From VHCN01 sp964589935 (GTDB taxonomy: Bacteria > Verrucomicrobiota > Verrucomicrobiia > Limisphaerales > VHCN01), in assembly GCA_964589935.1 (NCBI GenBank), contig CAZPVD010000003.1:62001-126000 (forward strand): DNA of 64,000 nt, given 5' to 3'. A program made the position numbers and the translations under genes. The notes beneath the pieces were generated by a model that worked only from the letters and a program-made list of their open reading frames with translations, was not told where the DNA came from and made no database searches. How positions within the stretch are numbered: the first letter of the stretch is position 1; each line of letters starts with the position of its first letter. Shown one piece after another: positions 8,320 through 17,569 of the stretch.

Positions 8320-9387
8320 ATGAGCCAGCCCCTGCGCGTCGCCTTCCTCGGCGTGGATCATCCCCACGGCGCAGGCTGGCGCGAGTCCATCTCGCTCGTG
8401 CCTGAACTTTCGCTCACCACGCTCGTGCCGGAGTTTCCTGGAACGATCACGAGCCTCGAAGAACGCCACGCAAAGCTGCCGCGCTTCGCTTCGCTCGATG
8501 AACTCCTCGCGAAAGGTTCGCAGCTCTTCGATGCCGCCGTTGTCGCCCTGCCGAACGACCGCGCCCCGCTGTCCATCGCGCGGCTCGCCGCCGCCGGCAA
8601 ACACATCCTTGCGGAAAAACCCATCGCCGGCTCCGCCACCTCTGCGCGCGACGCGTTGAACGCCGTGCAGCGCGCCGGCGTTGCCTTTCAATCCGGCTAC
8701 CTCTGGCGCTACGACGAACTCGCCAACCGCCTCCGCGCGATGGTCGCCGAGGGCCGCTTCGGGAAACTCATCAGCATCGAGATGACCTGCGTTACCAGCG
8801 ACGTCGCAAAGCGCGGGCCGGAACACAACCTCTTCGACAAACAAATCAGCAGCGGCGGATTTTTCAACTGGCTCGGTTGCCATTACCTCGATTTGCTTCG
8901 CTATGTCACCGTTGAATCCGTCACCGGCGTCACCGCGCGCGTCGGAAACTTCGGCGCGACCGCGACCGAAGTGGAAGATGGCGGCACGGCGATCCTCGAT
9001 CTCTCCGGTGGCGCGCTCGCGACATTCACCGGCGGCTACTGGCTGCCGCGCTGGATGGGCGAGTGGCGCTGGACGCTGCGCGGCTCCGAGCGCTGGGTTC
9101 ACTGGGAACCGAATCGTCCCGGCACTGGCGGCGTTTTGGAAATTCACGGCCCGCAGCCGCAGTTCCACGCGATGGAGGAAGTCTTCACCCTGCCGCCGGA
9201 CAAAACTCCCGGCTACGGCGGCGCGCGTTGCGTCGAGTTGTTGAAAGACTGGGCTGCTGCCGCGCGTGGCGAAGTGAAGTCCTGCCGCAACACGCCGCAA
9301 TCCGCGCTCGCCACGCTCGAAATGTTGGATGCGATTTATGCCGCGAGCGCACAAGGCAAACGACTCGGTGTGACGATCAAGGATTAG
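8320..9387 (+). CDS. Gfo/Idh/MocA-family oxidoreductase
   Basis: The 355-residue protein is a predicted NAD(P)-dependent sugar or inositol dehydrogenase. An N-terminal Rossmann fold (VAFLGVDHPHG near residue 8) carries the family's EKP motif in ILAEKPIAG (about residues 93-101). The C-terminal alpha/beta domain includes FNWLGCHYLDLLRY, which supplies the usual catalytic His region. There is no signal peptide, so it should act in the cytoplasm, unlike the Tat-exported relative at 27.0-28.3 kb. The glycine pattern of the nucleotide loop is unusual (GVDHPHG instead of GxGxxG), so cofactor use is uncertain. mazG follows after 19 bases. Confidence 0.85.
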   Translation: MSQPLRVAFLGVDHPHGAGWRESISLVPELSLTTLVPEFPGTITSLEERHAKLPRFASLDELLAKGSQLFDAAVVALPNDRAPLSIARLAAAGKHILAEKPIAGSATSARDALNAVQRAGVAFQSGYLWRYDELANRLRAMVAEGRFGKLISIEMTCVTSDVAKRGPEHNLFDKQISSGGFFNWLGCHYLDLLRYVTVESVTGVTARVGNFGATATEVEDGGTAILDLSGGALATFTGGYWLPRWMGEWRWTLRGSERWVHWEPNRPGTGGVLEIHGPQPQFHAMEEVFTLPPDKTPGYGGARCVELLKDWAAAARGEVKSCRNTPQSALATLEMLDAIYAASAQGKRLGVTIKD

Positions 9388-9406
9388 TTCCGCAGTTTTC
9401 TCCCGC

Positions 9407-10087
9407 ATGAAAAAACGGCCCGCGATTTTTGACCTGCTCGATGTCATGGCCCGCCTGCGCGCGCCCGATGGCTGCCCGTGGGACCGCGAGCAAAATCACA
9501 TGACGTTGCGCACCCACGCAGTCGAAGAGGTCTATGAGTTGATGGACGCCATCGAGGCCGGCGACGATCACGAGATGGCCGAGGAACTCGGCGACCTGCT
9601 GCTGCAAGTCGTCTTTCACGCGCAGCTCGGTCGCGAGCGCGGCGCGTTCGATTTCGAGCAAATTGCGCGGCACATCACCGACAAGCTCATCCGCCGCCAC
9701 CCGCACGTCTTCGGCGATGTGAAGGTCAAGGACGTGGACGAAGTCTGGGCGAACTGGGACAAGATCAAGCACGCCGAAAAACATGGCACCAAGCACGCGC
9801 GCCCCAGTGCGCTCGACGGCATTCCGAAACATCTGCCCGCCCTGCTGCGCGCCGAAAAACTCGTGAAGAAAGCGCGCAAGGCGAAACTCATCAGCGACGG
9901 TTGGAGCGAACGAAAACGGACGAAGAAACAGCTCGCGGAGGAACTGTTCGCGCTCGCGGCGTTCGCGCAATCGCACGGCTGGTCTGCCGAAGAACTGCTG
10001 CGCAGCGAAACGCAGAAGCGGGAACGCGAATTGCGCCGCCGCGAACGGCAGCGCGCGAAGACAAACGGCGGCATTGCGCAGTCGTGA
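9407..10087 (+). CDS. mazG: Nucleoside triphosphate pyrophosphohydrolase MazG
   Basis: MazG hydrolyses NTPs and dNTPs to monophosphates and pyrophosphate, clearing abnormal nucleotides and modulating stress signalling. The protein (226 residues) shows the family start LRAPDGCPWDREQ and the Mg-binding helices with VEEVYELMDAI and MAEELGDLLLQVVFHA. The family signature RHPHVFGD is followed by a second, weaker MazG-like half. The C-terminal 25 residues are very basic (Arg/Lys-rich). Its TGA stop shares one base with the ATG of the following gene, so the two are probably translationally coupled, although that partner is an exported protein of unrelated appearance. Confidence 0.92.
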   Translation: MKKRPAIFDLLDVMARLRAPDGCPWDREQNHMTLRTHAVEEVYELMDAIEAGDDHEMAEELGDLLLQVVFHAQLGRERGAFDFEQIARHITDKLIRRHPHVFGDVKVKDVDEVWANWDKIKHAEKHGTKHARPSALDGIPKHLPALLRAEKLVKKARKAKLISDGWSERKRTKKQLAEELFALAAFAQSHGWSAEELLRSETQKRERELRRRERQRAKTNGGIAQS

Positions 10088-12687
10088 TGCGGCGAATGAT
10101 TCAAACCGCGGTGCTGGTGGCGGTGAGTGCATCACTCACGCACGCCGCCGTCACTGCGCCTGCGGAGCGCGTTGTCATCAACGAAATCCATTTCGATCCG
10201 CCGGAGAAAAAGCCGCTCGAATTCATCGAGCTGCACAATTCCACGACGCAGGAAATCAGCCTCGCGGGCTGGACGTTGGAAAAATTCACCTTCGCAATCA
10301 CATCGAGCATACCGGCGGGCGGCTTCGTCGTTGTCGCGCGCGACCCGGCGGCGTTCGCAAAGGCGTTTGGCTTTCAGCCACTCGGGCCGTTCACCGCGAA
10401 GCTCAAACACAGCGACGGACATCTGACGCTTCGCGACCGCGCGGGGCGCATCGTTGACGAAGTGCGCTACAGTGCTGGCTTTCCATGGCCGACGGCGTCG
10501 GCGGGTGCGGGAGCGTCGCTTGAGCGAATTCACCCGGATTTACCGGGCATTTTTGCGAGTTCCTGGCGCAGTTCGGGTTTTCGCATCAACGGCGGCGGCA
10601 AGCTCGCGCCACCCACGCCGGGCAAAATCAATTCCGTGTTTTCGACAAACGCGCCGCCGTGCGTCGAGGGCGTGGCGCATCAGCCGTTGCAGCCGCGCGC
10701 AGGCGAAGCGGTGACGGTGACGGTGAAGTTCGCCGAGCTGCGCGGCGTGACGAACGTGGTGCTGCAAGTGCAGGTCGTCGATCCGGGCCGCTATATCCGC
10801 AAGGGCGACGCGGAGTTCACGAAGTTGTGGCGCGACTTCCCGATGCGCGGCGATGGACGCGGCACCTTCATCGCGACGGTGCCGGGCGAGTTGCAGGTTC
10901 ACCGTCATCTGCTGCGCTACCGTGTGCGCGTCGAGCAGCCGGAGTTCGCGACCGTGTTACCTTACGCGGACGACGGTTCGCCGAACTTCGCGTGGTTTTG
11001 CTACAACGGCGTGCCGGCGTGGACGGGCGCGAGCCAGCCGGGCAAGACGGCGCCGCTGACGTTTTCGAGCGAGTTCCTCGGCACGCTGCCGACGTATCAC
11101 CTGATCGCGAACCGCACGGACGTGGAGCGCAGCCAGTGGGACGGCGGCGCGAACAAACAGCGGTTCACGGGGACGTTTGTTTACGAGGGCCGCGTGTATG
11201 ACCACATTCAATTCCACAATCGCGGGCAGGCGAGCACTTACGTCGCGGGCAAGAACAAGTGGGGGTTTCACTTTAACCGCGCCCGCGAGTTCGAGCCGCG
11301 CGATGTGTGGGGCCGGGCGTATCCGCACACGTGGAACAACTTCGACATGAACGCCTGCGCCAGCCCGTGGGTGCAGGTGAATCGTGGCATGGCGGGCATG
11401 GACGAGGCGGTGTCGTTCCGGGCGTATCAACTCGCGGGCGTGCCGAGCGCGAGCACGCACTGGGTGCATTGGCGCGTGATCACGGGCGCGGACGAGGCGT
11501 CGCCGAAGAGCCAGTATGACGGCGATTTGTGGGGCCTGTATCTCGCGGTGCAGGTGCCCGACGGCGCGTGGCTGAAGGACCGCGGCCTGCCGGACGGCAA
11601 CACTTACAGTCACGAAAGCGGACGCAAACATCTCGCCGCCGGAATGCCGGCCGACAACTCGGATTGGAACAAGTTCATGGACCGCTCGCGGCAGGCGCAA
11701 CCGGAGTCGTGGTGGCGCACGAACCTGGATTTGCCGGCGTATTTCAGCTTTCACGCGATGAACCGCGTCGTGTCGAACGTGGATCTGCGTCACGGCGGTA
11801 ATCATTACTTCTACCACAACCCCGACGGCCACTGGGCGCCCGTGCCGTGGGACCTCGACATGATGTTCATCCCGAAGACGCACTGGCCTGGCATCATTGA
11901 CCAGACGCGATGCCTCGACGTGCCGGCGATCCAGCTCGAATACAAAAACCGAGCGCGGGAGATTCTCGATTTGTTTTGCAGCGACGTCGCGCCGGACGGC
12001 GGGCAGATCGGCCAGCTCGTCGCGGAACTGTCGCGCGTCATCCAGCCCGCCGGCCACGCACGCAACTGGGCCGAGCTGGACATGGCGATGTGGAATTACC
12101 ACCCGCGCACGAGCCAGAAAGGGGCGTTCTACCAGAACCCCTACGAGCAGGGCATGATGGGCGGCAACTTCAAGCGCACGCTCGCGACGCCAGATTTCAA
12201 CGGCTTCTGCAAGCTCATCACGGAGTTTTGCACCGACTCGCGGCCGCAGAAAAATTACGCGCCGAACGACGGCGACATGCGCGGCTACGGCTTCGGGCAC
12301 TTGTGGTGGGAATCGCGCGATGACGCGATTCCCGCGCGGCCCACAGTGCGGATGATTGGCGAAGACGGGAAAAGCGGGGCGCACACATTTGGAGTGAGCG
12401 AGTTCGAGTCGCCGGTGAAGACGAACACCTTCGCCGCCGTGCAATGGCGCGTGGGTCGCATCGGCGCGCCGGGCCAGCCGGGGTTTCGCGAGGGCAGGCC
12501 GTGGCGCTACGAAATCGAGCCGTATTGGCAGAGTGAAGAAATCACGTCGCCGGAACGCGAATTGCGTCCCGGCAAAAAGGTGCTCGCGCCCGATGGCGTG
12601 TATCGCATCCGCGCCCGTTACTGCGACAACACGGGACGCTGGAGCCACTGGAGCGAGCCAGTGCAGTTGGCGGTTGCGAAGCGCTGA
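10087..12687 (+). CDS. Secreted lamin-tail domain and CotH-like protein
   Basis: The 866-residue protein begins with a signal peptide (about 1-20). A lamin-tail domain follows (about 28-180), recognisable from VVINEIHFDPP, the E-F-I-E-L-H-N segment and L-A-G-W-T-L. The central region (about 350-640) resembles CotH kinase-like domains, with NNFDMNACASPWVQVN and the metal-site-like WDLDMMF. A C-terminal beta-sandwich-like region ends in a Trp-rich segment. CotH domains phosphorylate spore-coat proteins in Bacillus; in Verrucomicrobia large exported versions are common and their substrates are unknown. The start ATG overlaps the mazG stop by one base; an ATG three codons later is the alternative. 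Confidence 0.8.
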   Translation: MRRMIQTAVLVAVSASLTHAAVTAPAERVVINEIHFDPPEKKPLEFIELHNSTTQEISLAGWTLEKFTFAITSSIPAGGFVVVARDPAAFAKAFGFQPLGPFTAKLKHSDGHLTLRDRAGRIVDEVRYSAGFPWPTASAGAGASLERIHPDLPGIFASSWRSSGFRINGGGKLAPPTPGKINSVFSTNAPPCVEGVAHQPLQPRAGEAVTVTVKFAELRGVTNVVLQVQVVDPGRYIRKGDAEFTKLWRDFPMRGDGRGTFIATVPGELQVHRHLLRYRVRVEQPEFATVLPYADDGSPNFAWFCYNGVPAWTGASQPGKTAPLTFSSEFLGTLPTYHLIANRTDVERSQWDGGANKQRFTGTFVYEGRVYDHIQFHNRGQASTYVAGKNKWGFHFNRAREFEPRDVWGRAYPHTWNNFDMNACASPWVQVNRGMAGMDEAVSFRAYQLAGVPSASTHWVHWRVITGADEASPKSQYDGDLWGLYLAVQVPDGAWLKDRGLPDGNTYSHESGRKHLAAGMPADNSDWNKFMDRSRQAQPESWWRTNLDLPAYFSFHAMNRVVSNVDLRHGGNHYFYHNPDGHWAPVPWDLDMMFIPKTHWPGIIDQTRCLDVPAIQLEYKNRAREILDLFCSDVAPDGGQIGQLVAELSRVIQPAGHARNWAELDMAMWNYHPRTSQKGAFYQNPYEQGMMGGNFKRTLATPDFNGFCKLITEFCTDSRPQKNYAPNDGDMRGYGFGHLWWESRDDAIPARPTVRMIGEDGKSGAHTFGVSEFESPVKTNTFAAVQWRVGRIGAPGQPGFREGRPWRYEIEPYWQSEEITSPERELRPGKKVLAPDGVYRIRARYCDNTGRWSHWSEPVQLAVAKR

Positions 12688-12741
12688 TGCGGGCACAACC
12701 GGCTCGACTTTCTGCCGCGCGTCGTTAGCCTTCGCGCACTT

Positions 12742-13851
12742 ATGACTGACCCGCGTTACGCCAAGCTCGCGAAGCTGCTCGTCAATTATTCCACGAAACT
12801 CAAGAAGGGCGAGGTCGCGCTGCTGGACATGATTGACGTGCCGGACGAGTTCAGCGTCGAGCTGATGCGCGCCGTCCGCGCCGCCGGGGCTACGCCGCTG
12901 GTCGAGGCGCGCCACACGCGGCTGCTGCGAGAAGTGCAACGCGAAACGAATGCGACGCACGCGCGGCTCATCCGCGACATCGAGATGTTCCGCATGAAAC
13001 GCGTGCAGGCTTACATCGCCATTCGCGGCGCGGGCAACGCGAGCGAGACTTCCGACGTGCCGAGCGACCGGTTGCAGCTTTACGCGAAGACGCTGCGGCC
13101 CGTGCTCGATTACCGCATCAACAAGACGCGCTGGTGCGTGCTGCGCTGGCCCACGCCGAGCATGGCGCAGTCGGCGAACATGAGCACGGAAGCGTTTGAA
13201 AATCTTTACTTCGATGTCTGCACGATGGACTACGCGAAGATGGCGCGCGCACAGGTGCCGCTGGAGCGCCGCATGAAGCGCGCCGACCGCGTGCATCTCA
13301 AGGCGCCCGGCACCGATCTCAAATTCAGCATCAAAGGCATCGGCGCGAAGATGTGCAAGGGCGACCGCAACATTCCCGACGGCGAGGTCTTCTCGTGCCC
13401 GGTGAAAAATTCCGTGAACGGCGTCATCCAGTTCAACACGCCCACGCTCTACAGCGGGACGAAGTTTGAGAACGTGCGGCTCGAATTCAAGGACGGCAAG
13501 ATCGTGAATGCCTCGTCGAGCAACACGAAGAAGCTCAACGAGATTCTCGACACCGACGCGGGCGCGCGCTACGTGGGCGAGTTTTCGCTGGGCTTCAACC
13601 CGCACATTCTTTCGCCGATGTGCGACATCCTGTTCGACGAGAAGATCGCCGGCTCGCTGCACTTCACGCCGGGCCAGGCCTACGAGGAGTGCGACAACGG
13701 CAATCGCAGCGCGGTGCACTGGGACATGGTGCTCATCCAGCGGCCCGAGTGGGGCGGCGGCGAGGTGTGGTTTGATGGCGAACTTATCCGCAAGGACGGC
13801 CGCTTCCTGCCGAAAGATTTGCGGCCGTTGAATCCGGAGCATCTGCGCTAG
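12742..13851 (+). CDS. M29-family aminopeptidase
   Basis: The 369-residue protein fits peptidase family M29 (thermophilic aminopeptidase AmpS/AmpT type), a cytoplasmic dimetal enzyme that removes N-terminal residues from peptides. The metal-ligand motifs of the C-terminal half are visible in order: DGEVFSCPV (Glu), VGEFSLGFN (Glu), the His of SLHFTPG, and the His and Asp of VHWDMVL. The N-terminal half forms the dimer-type alpha/beta domain. The start is the ATG 54 bases after the previous stop. The gene stands alone and is not obviously in an operon with glgP, which begins 116 bases downstream. Confidence 0.85.
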   Translation: MTDPRYAKLAKLLVNYSTKLKKGEVALLDMIDVPDEFSVELMRAVRAAGATPLVEARHTRLLREVQRETNATHARLIRDIEMFRMKRVQAYIAIRGAGNASETSDVPSDRLQLYAKTLRPVLDYRINKTRWCVLRWPTPSMAQSANMSTEAFENLYFDVCTMDYAKMARAQVPLERRMKRADRVHLKAPGTDLKFSIKGIGAKMCKGDRNIPDGEVFSCPVKNSVNGVIQFNTPTLYSGTKFENVRLEFKDGKIVNASSSNTKKLNEILDTDAGARYVGEFSLGFNPHILSPMCDILFDEKIAGSLHFTPGQAYEECDNGNRSAVHWDMVLIQRPEWGGGEVWFDGELIRKDGRFLPKDLRPLNPEHLR

Positions 13852-13967
13852 GAAAATTTCTCATGGCGTCGCGCAGGTGAATTTGTTTGCCCCTCGCGCG
13901 GCGGCTGTCTAGTTTTCGTGCGGATTTTTTCGCGGAATCATCCGCGTCGCCGCAGCCCATCGCATCT

Positions 13968-16166
13968 ATGAGCCACAAGCCACTTTCCGCCGGTGAAATC
14001 ACGGAACTCGTCGCCGGCCTCAACCACCTCGCGCGGAACCTCTGGTGGACATGGAGCCAGGAACCCCAGGAAATTTTCCAGGAACTCTCGCCGCGCGGCT
14101 GGCAGAACCTCTACCACAACGCCGTCGCGATTCTTCACGAAGTCAGCGACTACGAACTTCGCGTGCGCCTGCAGGATAGCGAGTTCGCCGACCGCGTCCG
14201 TCTCGTGCTGCGGCACTTTGACGAATATCTGAAGGAGCCGAACACGTGGGGCCGCGAGCACGCGCCGGAGTTGCTCAAGAATCCGGTGGCCTATTTTTCC
14301 GCGGAGTTTGGCTTCCACGAAACGCTGCCGATTGCCGCGGGCGGCCTCGGCATGCTGGCGGGCGATCACGCGAAATCTGCGAGCGATCTTGGTTTGGGCT
14401 TCGTCGGCATCAGTCTGTTTTACCGCGAGGGCTACTTCCAACAGTCGTTCAACGCGGACAACTGGCAGTCGGAATACTACACCCTTCTCAAGCCGAAGAA
14501 CCTCCCGGTCGAACCCGTCCTCGACGCCAAGGGCGAACCGCTCGTGTGCGAGGTGGATGTCGGGATGAATCAAGTCTATTTCCAAGCGTGGCGCGTCAAC
14601 GTCGGCCGCGTGCCCGTCTATCTGCTCGACACGGACCGTCCGGAAAACGAGCAGCGCTTCCGCGACCTCACCCTGCGCGTCTATGGCGGCGACAGCACCA
14701 CGCGCATCATGCAGGAACTCGTCCTCGGTGTCGGCGGCGTGAAGCTGCTGCGCGCGCTCGGCGTTCAGCCGTCCGTCTTCCACATGAACGAGGGACACGC
14801 GGCCTTCCTCACGCTTGAGCTTGTGCGCGAAAAAATCGCCGGGGGCAAAAAATTCAAGGACGCCTTTGCGGCAACGCGACAGGAATGCCTTTTCACCACG
14901 CACACGCCCGTCGAGGCGGGCCACGACCGGTTCAGTCCCGACATGATGAGCTACGCGCTGAACAAATATCCGGCGCAGTTGAAATTGAGCCTCAACGACC
15001 TCATGGCGCTCGGCCGCGTCCATCCGGAGAACGACCAGGAGCCGTTCTGCATGACCGTGCTCGCGCTCAAGGCCTCGCGCGCCGCAAACGCCGTCAGCGA
15101 GCTGCACGGCCAGGTCAGCCGCCAGATGTGGCAGTGCCTCTGGCCTGACCGCAAGGTCGAGGAAGTCCCAATCGGCCACATCACCAACGGCGTCCACCTG
15201 CTCGGCTGGATGAAAGGCCCGGTGCGGCGATTTTGGCGGCGCAAGTTCAGCACGCCGCGCGTCGGCCCCGACCAGCCGATGGGCAGCACAACTTCTTTCT
15301 GGCGCAAACCGCCCACGGAGGCGTGGGAAGCCGATGTGAACTCGCCCGAGTTCTGGGCGCGCATTGCCGACCCGGCCTTTATTTCCGACGAGGAACTCTG
15401 GTCGTTGCGCTACCGGCTGCGGCGCGAGCTGATCGAGTTCGCGCGCCGCCGCCTCCTGTTGCAGGGGCACCGGCTCGGTCAGAGTGACTTCATCACCTTC
15501 GACGCACTGCTCAATCCCGACGCGCTCACCATCGGCTTCGCGCGGCGGTTCGCCACCTACAAGCGCGCCCCGCTCATCTTCCAGCAGTTCGACAACATCG
15601 TGAAGCTCGTCCACGACCGCGCCCGCCCGGTGCAGTTCGTCTTCGCCGGCAAGGCCCATCCGCGCGACGACGATGGCAAGCGCTTCATCCAGCACATCAT
15701 CCACCTCAGCAAATACAGCGACCTCAAGGGTCACCTCGTCTTCATCGAGAACTACGACGTCCACGTTGCCCGCTCGATGGTTTCCGGCTGCGACGTGTGG
15801 CTCAACAACCCGCGCCGCCCGCTCGAAGCCAGCGGCACCAGTGGCATGAAGGCGAGCTGCCACGGCTGCCTCAACATGAGCATCATGGACGGCTGGTGGC
15901 GTGAAGGCTACGACGGCACCAACGGCTTCGCCATCGGCGACGACACGCACCCCGACAACGTCGAGGAGCAGGACCGCCGCGACTCGGAGAACCTTTACCG
16001 CGTGCTGACCGAGGAAGTCATCCCGATGTTCTGGAACCGCGACGCCAACGGCATCCCGCGCCAATGGATCCAGCGCATCCGCCGCGCCATGATCACCCTC
16101 ACGCACAAATACAACACCTGGCGCATGGTGCAGGAATACACCGAGAAGTATTACCTGCCGGAGTAG
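13968..16166 (+). CDS. glgP: Alpha-glucan (glycogen/maltodextrin) phosphorylase
   Basis: This GT35 phosphorylase (732 residues) should release glucose 1-phosphate from glycogen or maltodextrin. It has the shorter archaeal/bacterial-type layout: a DUF3417-like N-terminus (RNLWWTWSQEPQEIF), SAEFGFHETLPIAAGGLG, HMNEGHAAFL, TTHTPVEAGHDRF and GFARRFATYKRA. The pyridoxal-phosphate lysine is at about residue 628 in EASGTSGMK. The residue after K-A-S-C is His where this branch normally has Asn (NG), a small departure near the cofactor. The region around residues 425-470 (MKGPVRRFWRRKF onwards) is longer than in most relatives. The ATG was chosen because it begins the conserved N-terminus. Confidence 0.93.
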   Translation: MSHKPLSAGEITELVAGLNHLARNLWWTWSQEPQEIFQELSPRGWQNLYHNAVAILHEVSDYELRVRLQDSEFADRVRLVLRHFDEYLKEPNTWGREHAPELLKNPVAYFSAEFGFHETLPIAAGGLGMLAGDHAKSASDLGLGFVGISLFYREGYFQQSFNADNWQSEYYTLLKPKNLPVEPVLDAKGEPLVCEVDVGMNQVYFQAWRVNVGRVPVYLLDTDRPENEQRFRDLTLRVYGGDSTTRIMQELVLGVGGVKLLRALGVQPSVFHMNEGHAAFLTLELVREKIAGGKKFKDAFAATRQECLFTTHTPVEAGHDRFSPDMMSYALNKYPAQLKLSLNDLMALGRVHPENDQEPFCMTVLALKASRAANAVSELHGQVSRQMWQCLWPDRKVEEVPIGHITNGVHLLGWMKGPVRRFWRRKFSTPRVGPDQPMGSTTSFWRKPPTEAWEADVNSPEFWARIADPAFISDEELWSLRYRLRRELIEFARRRLLLQGHRLGQSDFITFDALLNPDALTIGFARRFATYKRAPLIFQQFDNIVKLVHDRARPVQFVFAGKAHPRDDDGKRFIQHIIHLSKYSDLKGHLVFIENYDVHVARSMVSGCDVWLNNPRRPLEASGTSGMKASCHGCLNMSIMDGWWREGYDGTNGFAIGDDTHPDNVEEQDRRDSENLYRVLTEEVIPMFWNRDANGIPRQWIQRIRRAMITLTHKYNTWRMVQEYTEKYYLPE

Positions 16167-16254
16167 TCGCCCCGGCTTCAAATTCGGATTCGCAGCAGTC
16201 TGGAATCGTGGCCCTCAGCTTGGTTTCCCTTCCTTTCTCGCGTATCCTTTGCCC

Positions 16255-17481
16255 GTGCTGCCTGACATCAAATCCCTCACGCGCGAGGAGATCGAGGCCC
16301 GCTTCCGCGAGTGGGGCGAGCCGGTCTATCGCGCCGGCCAGGTGCTCCACTGGCTCTACGAGCGCCGTGCGACAGGCTGGGACGCGATGTCCAATCTCTC
16401 CAAGCCGCTCCGCGCGAAGCTCGCCGGGCACTTTTCACTGCGCGCGCTCGAACTCGTCCGCAAGCAGGGCGCGCGCGACACGACGCAGAAGTTCCTCTGG
16501 CGGCTCCGCGATCACGCGCTCATCGAGAGCGTGCTTATCCCGGCCAATCCCGCGCTTTACGGCGACGCGAGCGACCGCCACACGCTCTGCGTCTCCACGC
16601 AGGTCGGCTGCGCCTACGGCTGCAAGTTCTGCGCGAGCGGCCTCGACGGCTGGAAGCGCAACCTCACGCCGGACGAAATCGTCGAGCAGATCCTGGCGAC
16701 TGAACGGTGGAATGTGGCGGAGAGTTTCAAGTCTTCAGTTTCAAGTTTTCAGCCGGACAAAGCTTCGGAACTGAAAACTGAAAACTTGAAACTTGAAACT
16801 CAAGGCGCTCCTCGTTTGATCAACAACATCGTCGTGATGGGCATGGGCGAACCGTTGGCCAATTACGACAACCTGCTCAAGGCGCTCGCCATCCTCAACG
16901 CGCCGTGGGGCGGCGGCATCGGCGCGCGCAAGATCACGATTTCCACGAGCGGCCTCGCGCCGCAGATTCGCAGGCTCGCGGACGAGCCGTTCCAGTTTCG
17001 CCTCGCCATTTCCCTGCACGGCGCGACCGACGAGGTGCGCGGCAAAATAATGCCCGTGAACAAAAAATTTCCGCTCAAGGAACTCGCCGCCGCGTGTGAT
17101 TACTACCAGCAGCGCAAGGGCAGGATGATCACGTTCGAATACATCCTCATCGCCGGCGTGAACGACGATCCCGCGCAGGCGCGCCCGCTCGCGCAACTCA
17201 CGCAGCGCCTGCACGCGAAGGTGAACTTGATCCCCTACAACACTGTCGAGGGACTGCCGTGGTCGCGACCGAGCGAAGCCGCGCAGGAAAATTTTCTCGC
17301 CGCGCTGGAGCAGTTCGATGTTCCCGCCACGCTGCGCCGCGAGAAGGGCCACGACATTGACGCCGCATGCGGACAGTTGCGGCTGAAGACGGAGAAGGAA
17401 CTTTTAGCCACGGATGAAACACGGATCAAACACGGAGATGAATCAGGAACACAGGAAAGCAGGAAACAGCCAAGTCAGTGA
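16255..17481 (+). CDS. rlmN: 23S rRNA (adenine-2503-C2) methyltransferase RlmN
   Basis: RlmN is a radical-SAM enzyme that methylates C2 of A2503 in 23S rRNA and A37 in some tRNAs. The motif TLCVSTQVGCAYGCKFCASG holds the C-x3-C-x2-C cluster site, and GMGEPLANYDN and the C-terminal DIDAACGQL cysteine are present. No ATG is available: translation starts at GTG (16255) or TTG (16249). Two insertions stand out. A heptad-period palindrome (16723-16800) adds about 26 residues, roughly 157-182, just before the INNIVVMGMGEP strand. The last 27 or so residues (LLATDETRIKHGDESG onwards) are read from a second palindromic repeat. Both leave the catalytic core intact, so the enzyme is probably active. 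Confidence 0.92.
   Translation: MLPDIKSLTREEIEARFREWGEPVYRAGQVLHWLYERRATGWDAMSNLSKPLRAKLAGHFSLRALELVRKQGARDTTQKFLWRLRDHALIESVLIPANPALYGDASDRHTLCVSTQVGCAYGCKFCASGLDGWKRNLTPDEIVEQILATERWNVAESFKSSVSSFQPDKASELKTENLKLETQGAPRLINNIVVMGMGEPLANYDNLLKALAILNAPWGGGIGARKITISTSGLAPQIRRLADEPFQFRLAISLHGATDEVRGKIMPVNKKFPLKELAAACDYYQQRKGRMITFEYILIAGVNDDPAQARPLAQLTQRLHAKVNLIPYNTVEGLPWSRPSEAAQENFLAALEQFDVPATLRREKGHDIDAACGQLRLKTEKELLATDETRIKHGDESGTQESRKQPSQ
16723..16800. repeat. Heptad-period palindromic repeat inserted in frame in rlmN
   Basis: The left arm (16723-16752) is made of 7-base units AGTTTCA, AGTCTTC, AGTTTCA, AGTTTTC plus AG. The right arm (16771-16800) reads CTGAAAA twice, then CTTGAAA twice, plus CT. 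The arms pair at 25 of 30 positions around an 18-base loop. The total of 78 bases equals 26 codons, so the rlmN frame is kept. The stretch is far richer in A and T than its surroundings. Confidence 0.85.
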
Positions 17482-17561
17482 TGTCATTCAGACTTTCCCG
17501 GCTTCCTGATTATTGCCTTCAGCATAATTCCGTGTTTCATCCGTGTTCCATCCGTGGCTAA
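17404..17561. repeat. 11-base-period long palindrome at the end of rlmN
   Basis: Arms of 33 bases (17404-17436 and 17529-17561) match at 31 positions as an inverted repeat. Each arm begins TTAGCCACGGATG and is built of 11-base units of the type CACGGATGAAA. The inner part holds a further imperfect palindrome around TCAGGAA and TTCCTGA. The left half encodes the C-terminal tail and stop of rlmN; the right half ends nine bases before the hisH GTG start. It may affect transcription between the two genes. Confidence 0.85.
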
Positions 17562-17569
17562 GTATCCCC

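Noticed and set aside
10957..13842. A 961-codon open frame antisense to the CotH-like and M29 genes
   Set aside because: It is Arg/His/Ala-rich without any family motif and exists because the sense genes have GC-rich third positions. The sense frames carry clear domains.
13938..16181. A 747-codon frame antisense to glgP
   Set aside because: Same reason: low-complexity Arg/Glu/Val composition with no motif, opposite a well-conserved phosphorylase.
17543..17569. Upstream GTG start for hisH
   Set aside because: It lies in the palindromic repeat; the GTG at 17570 gives the conserved N-terminus MIALLDYGSGN.
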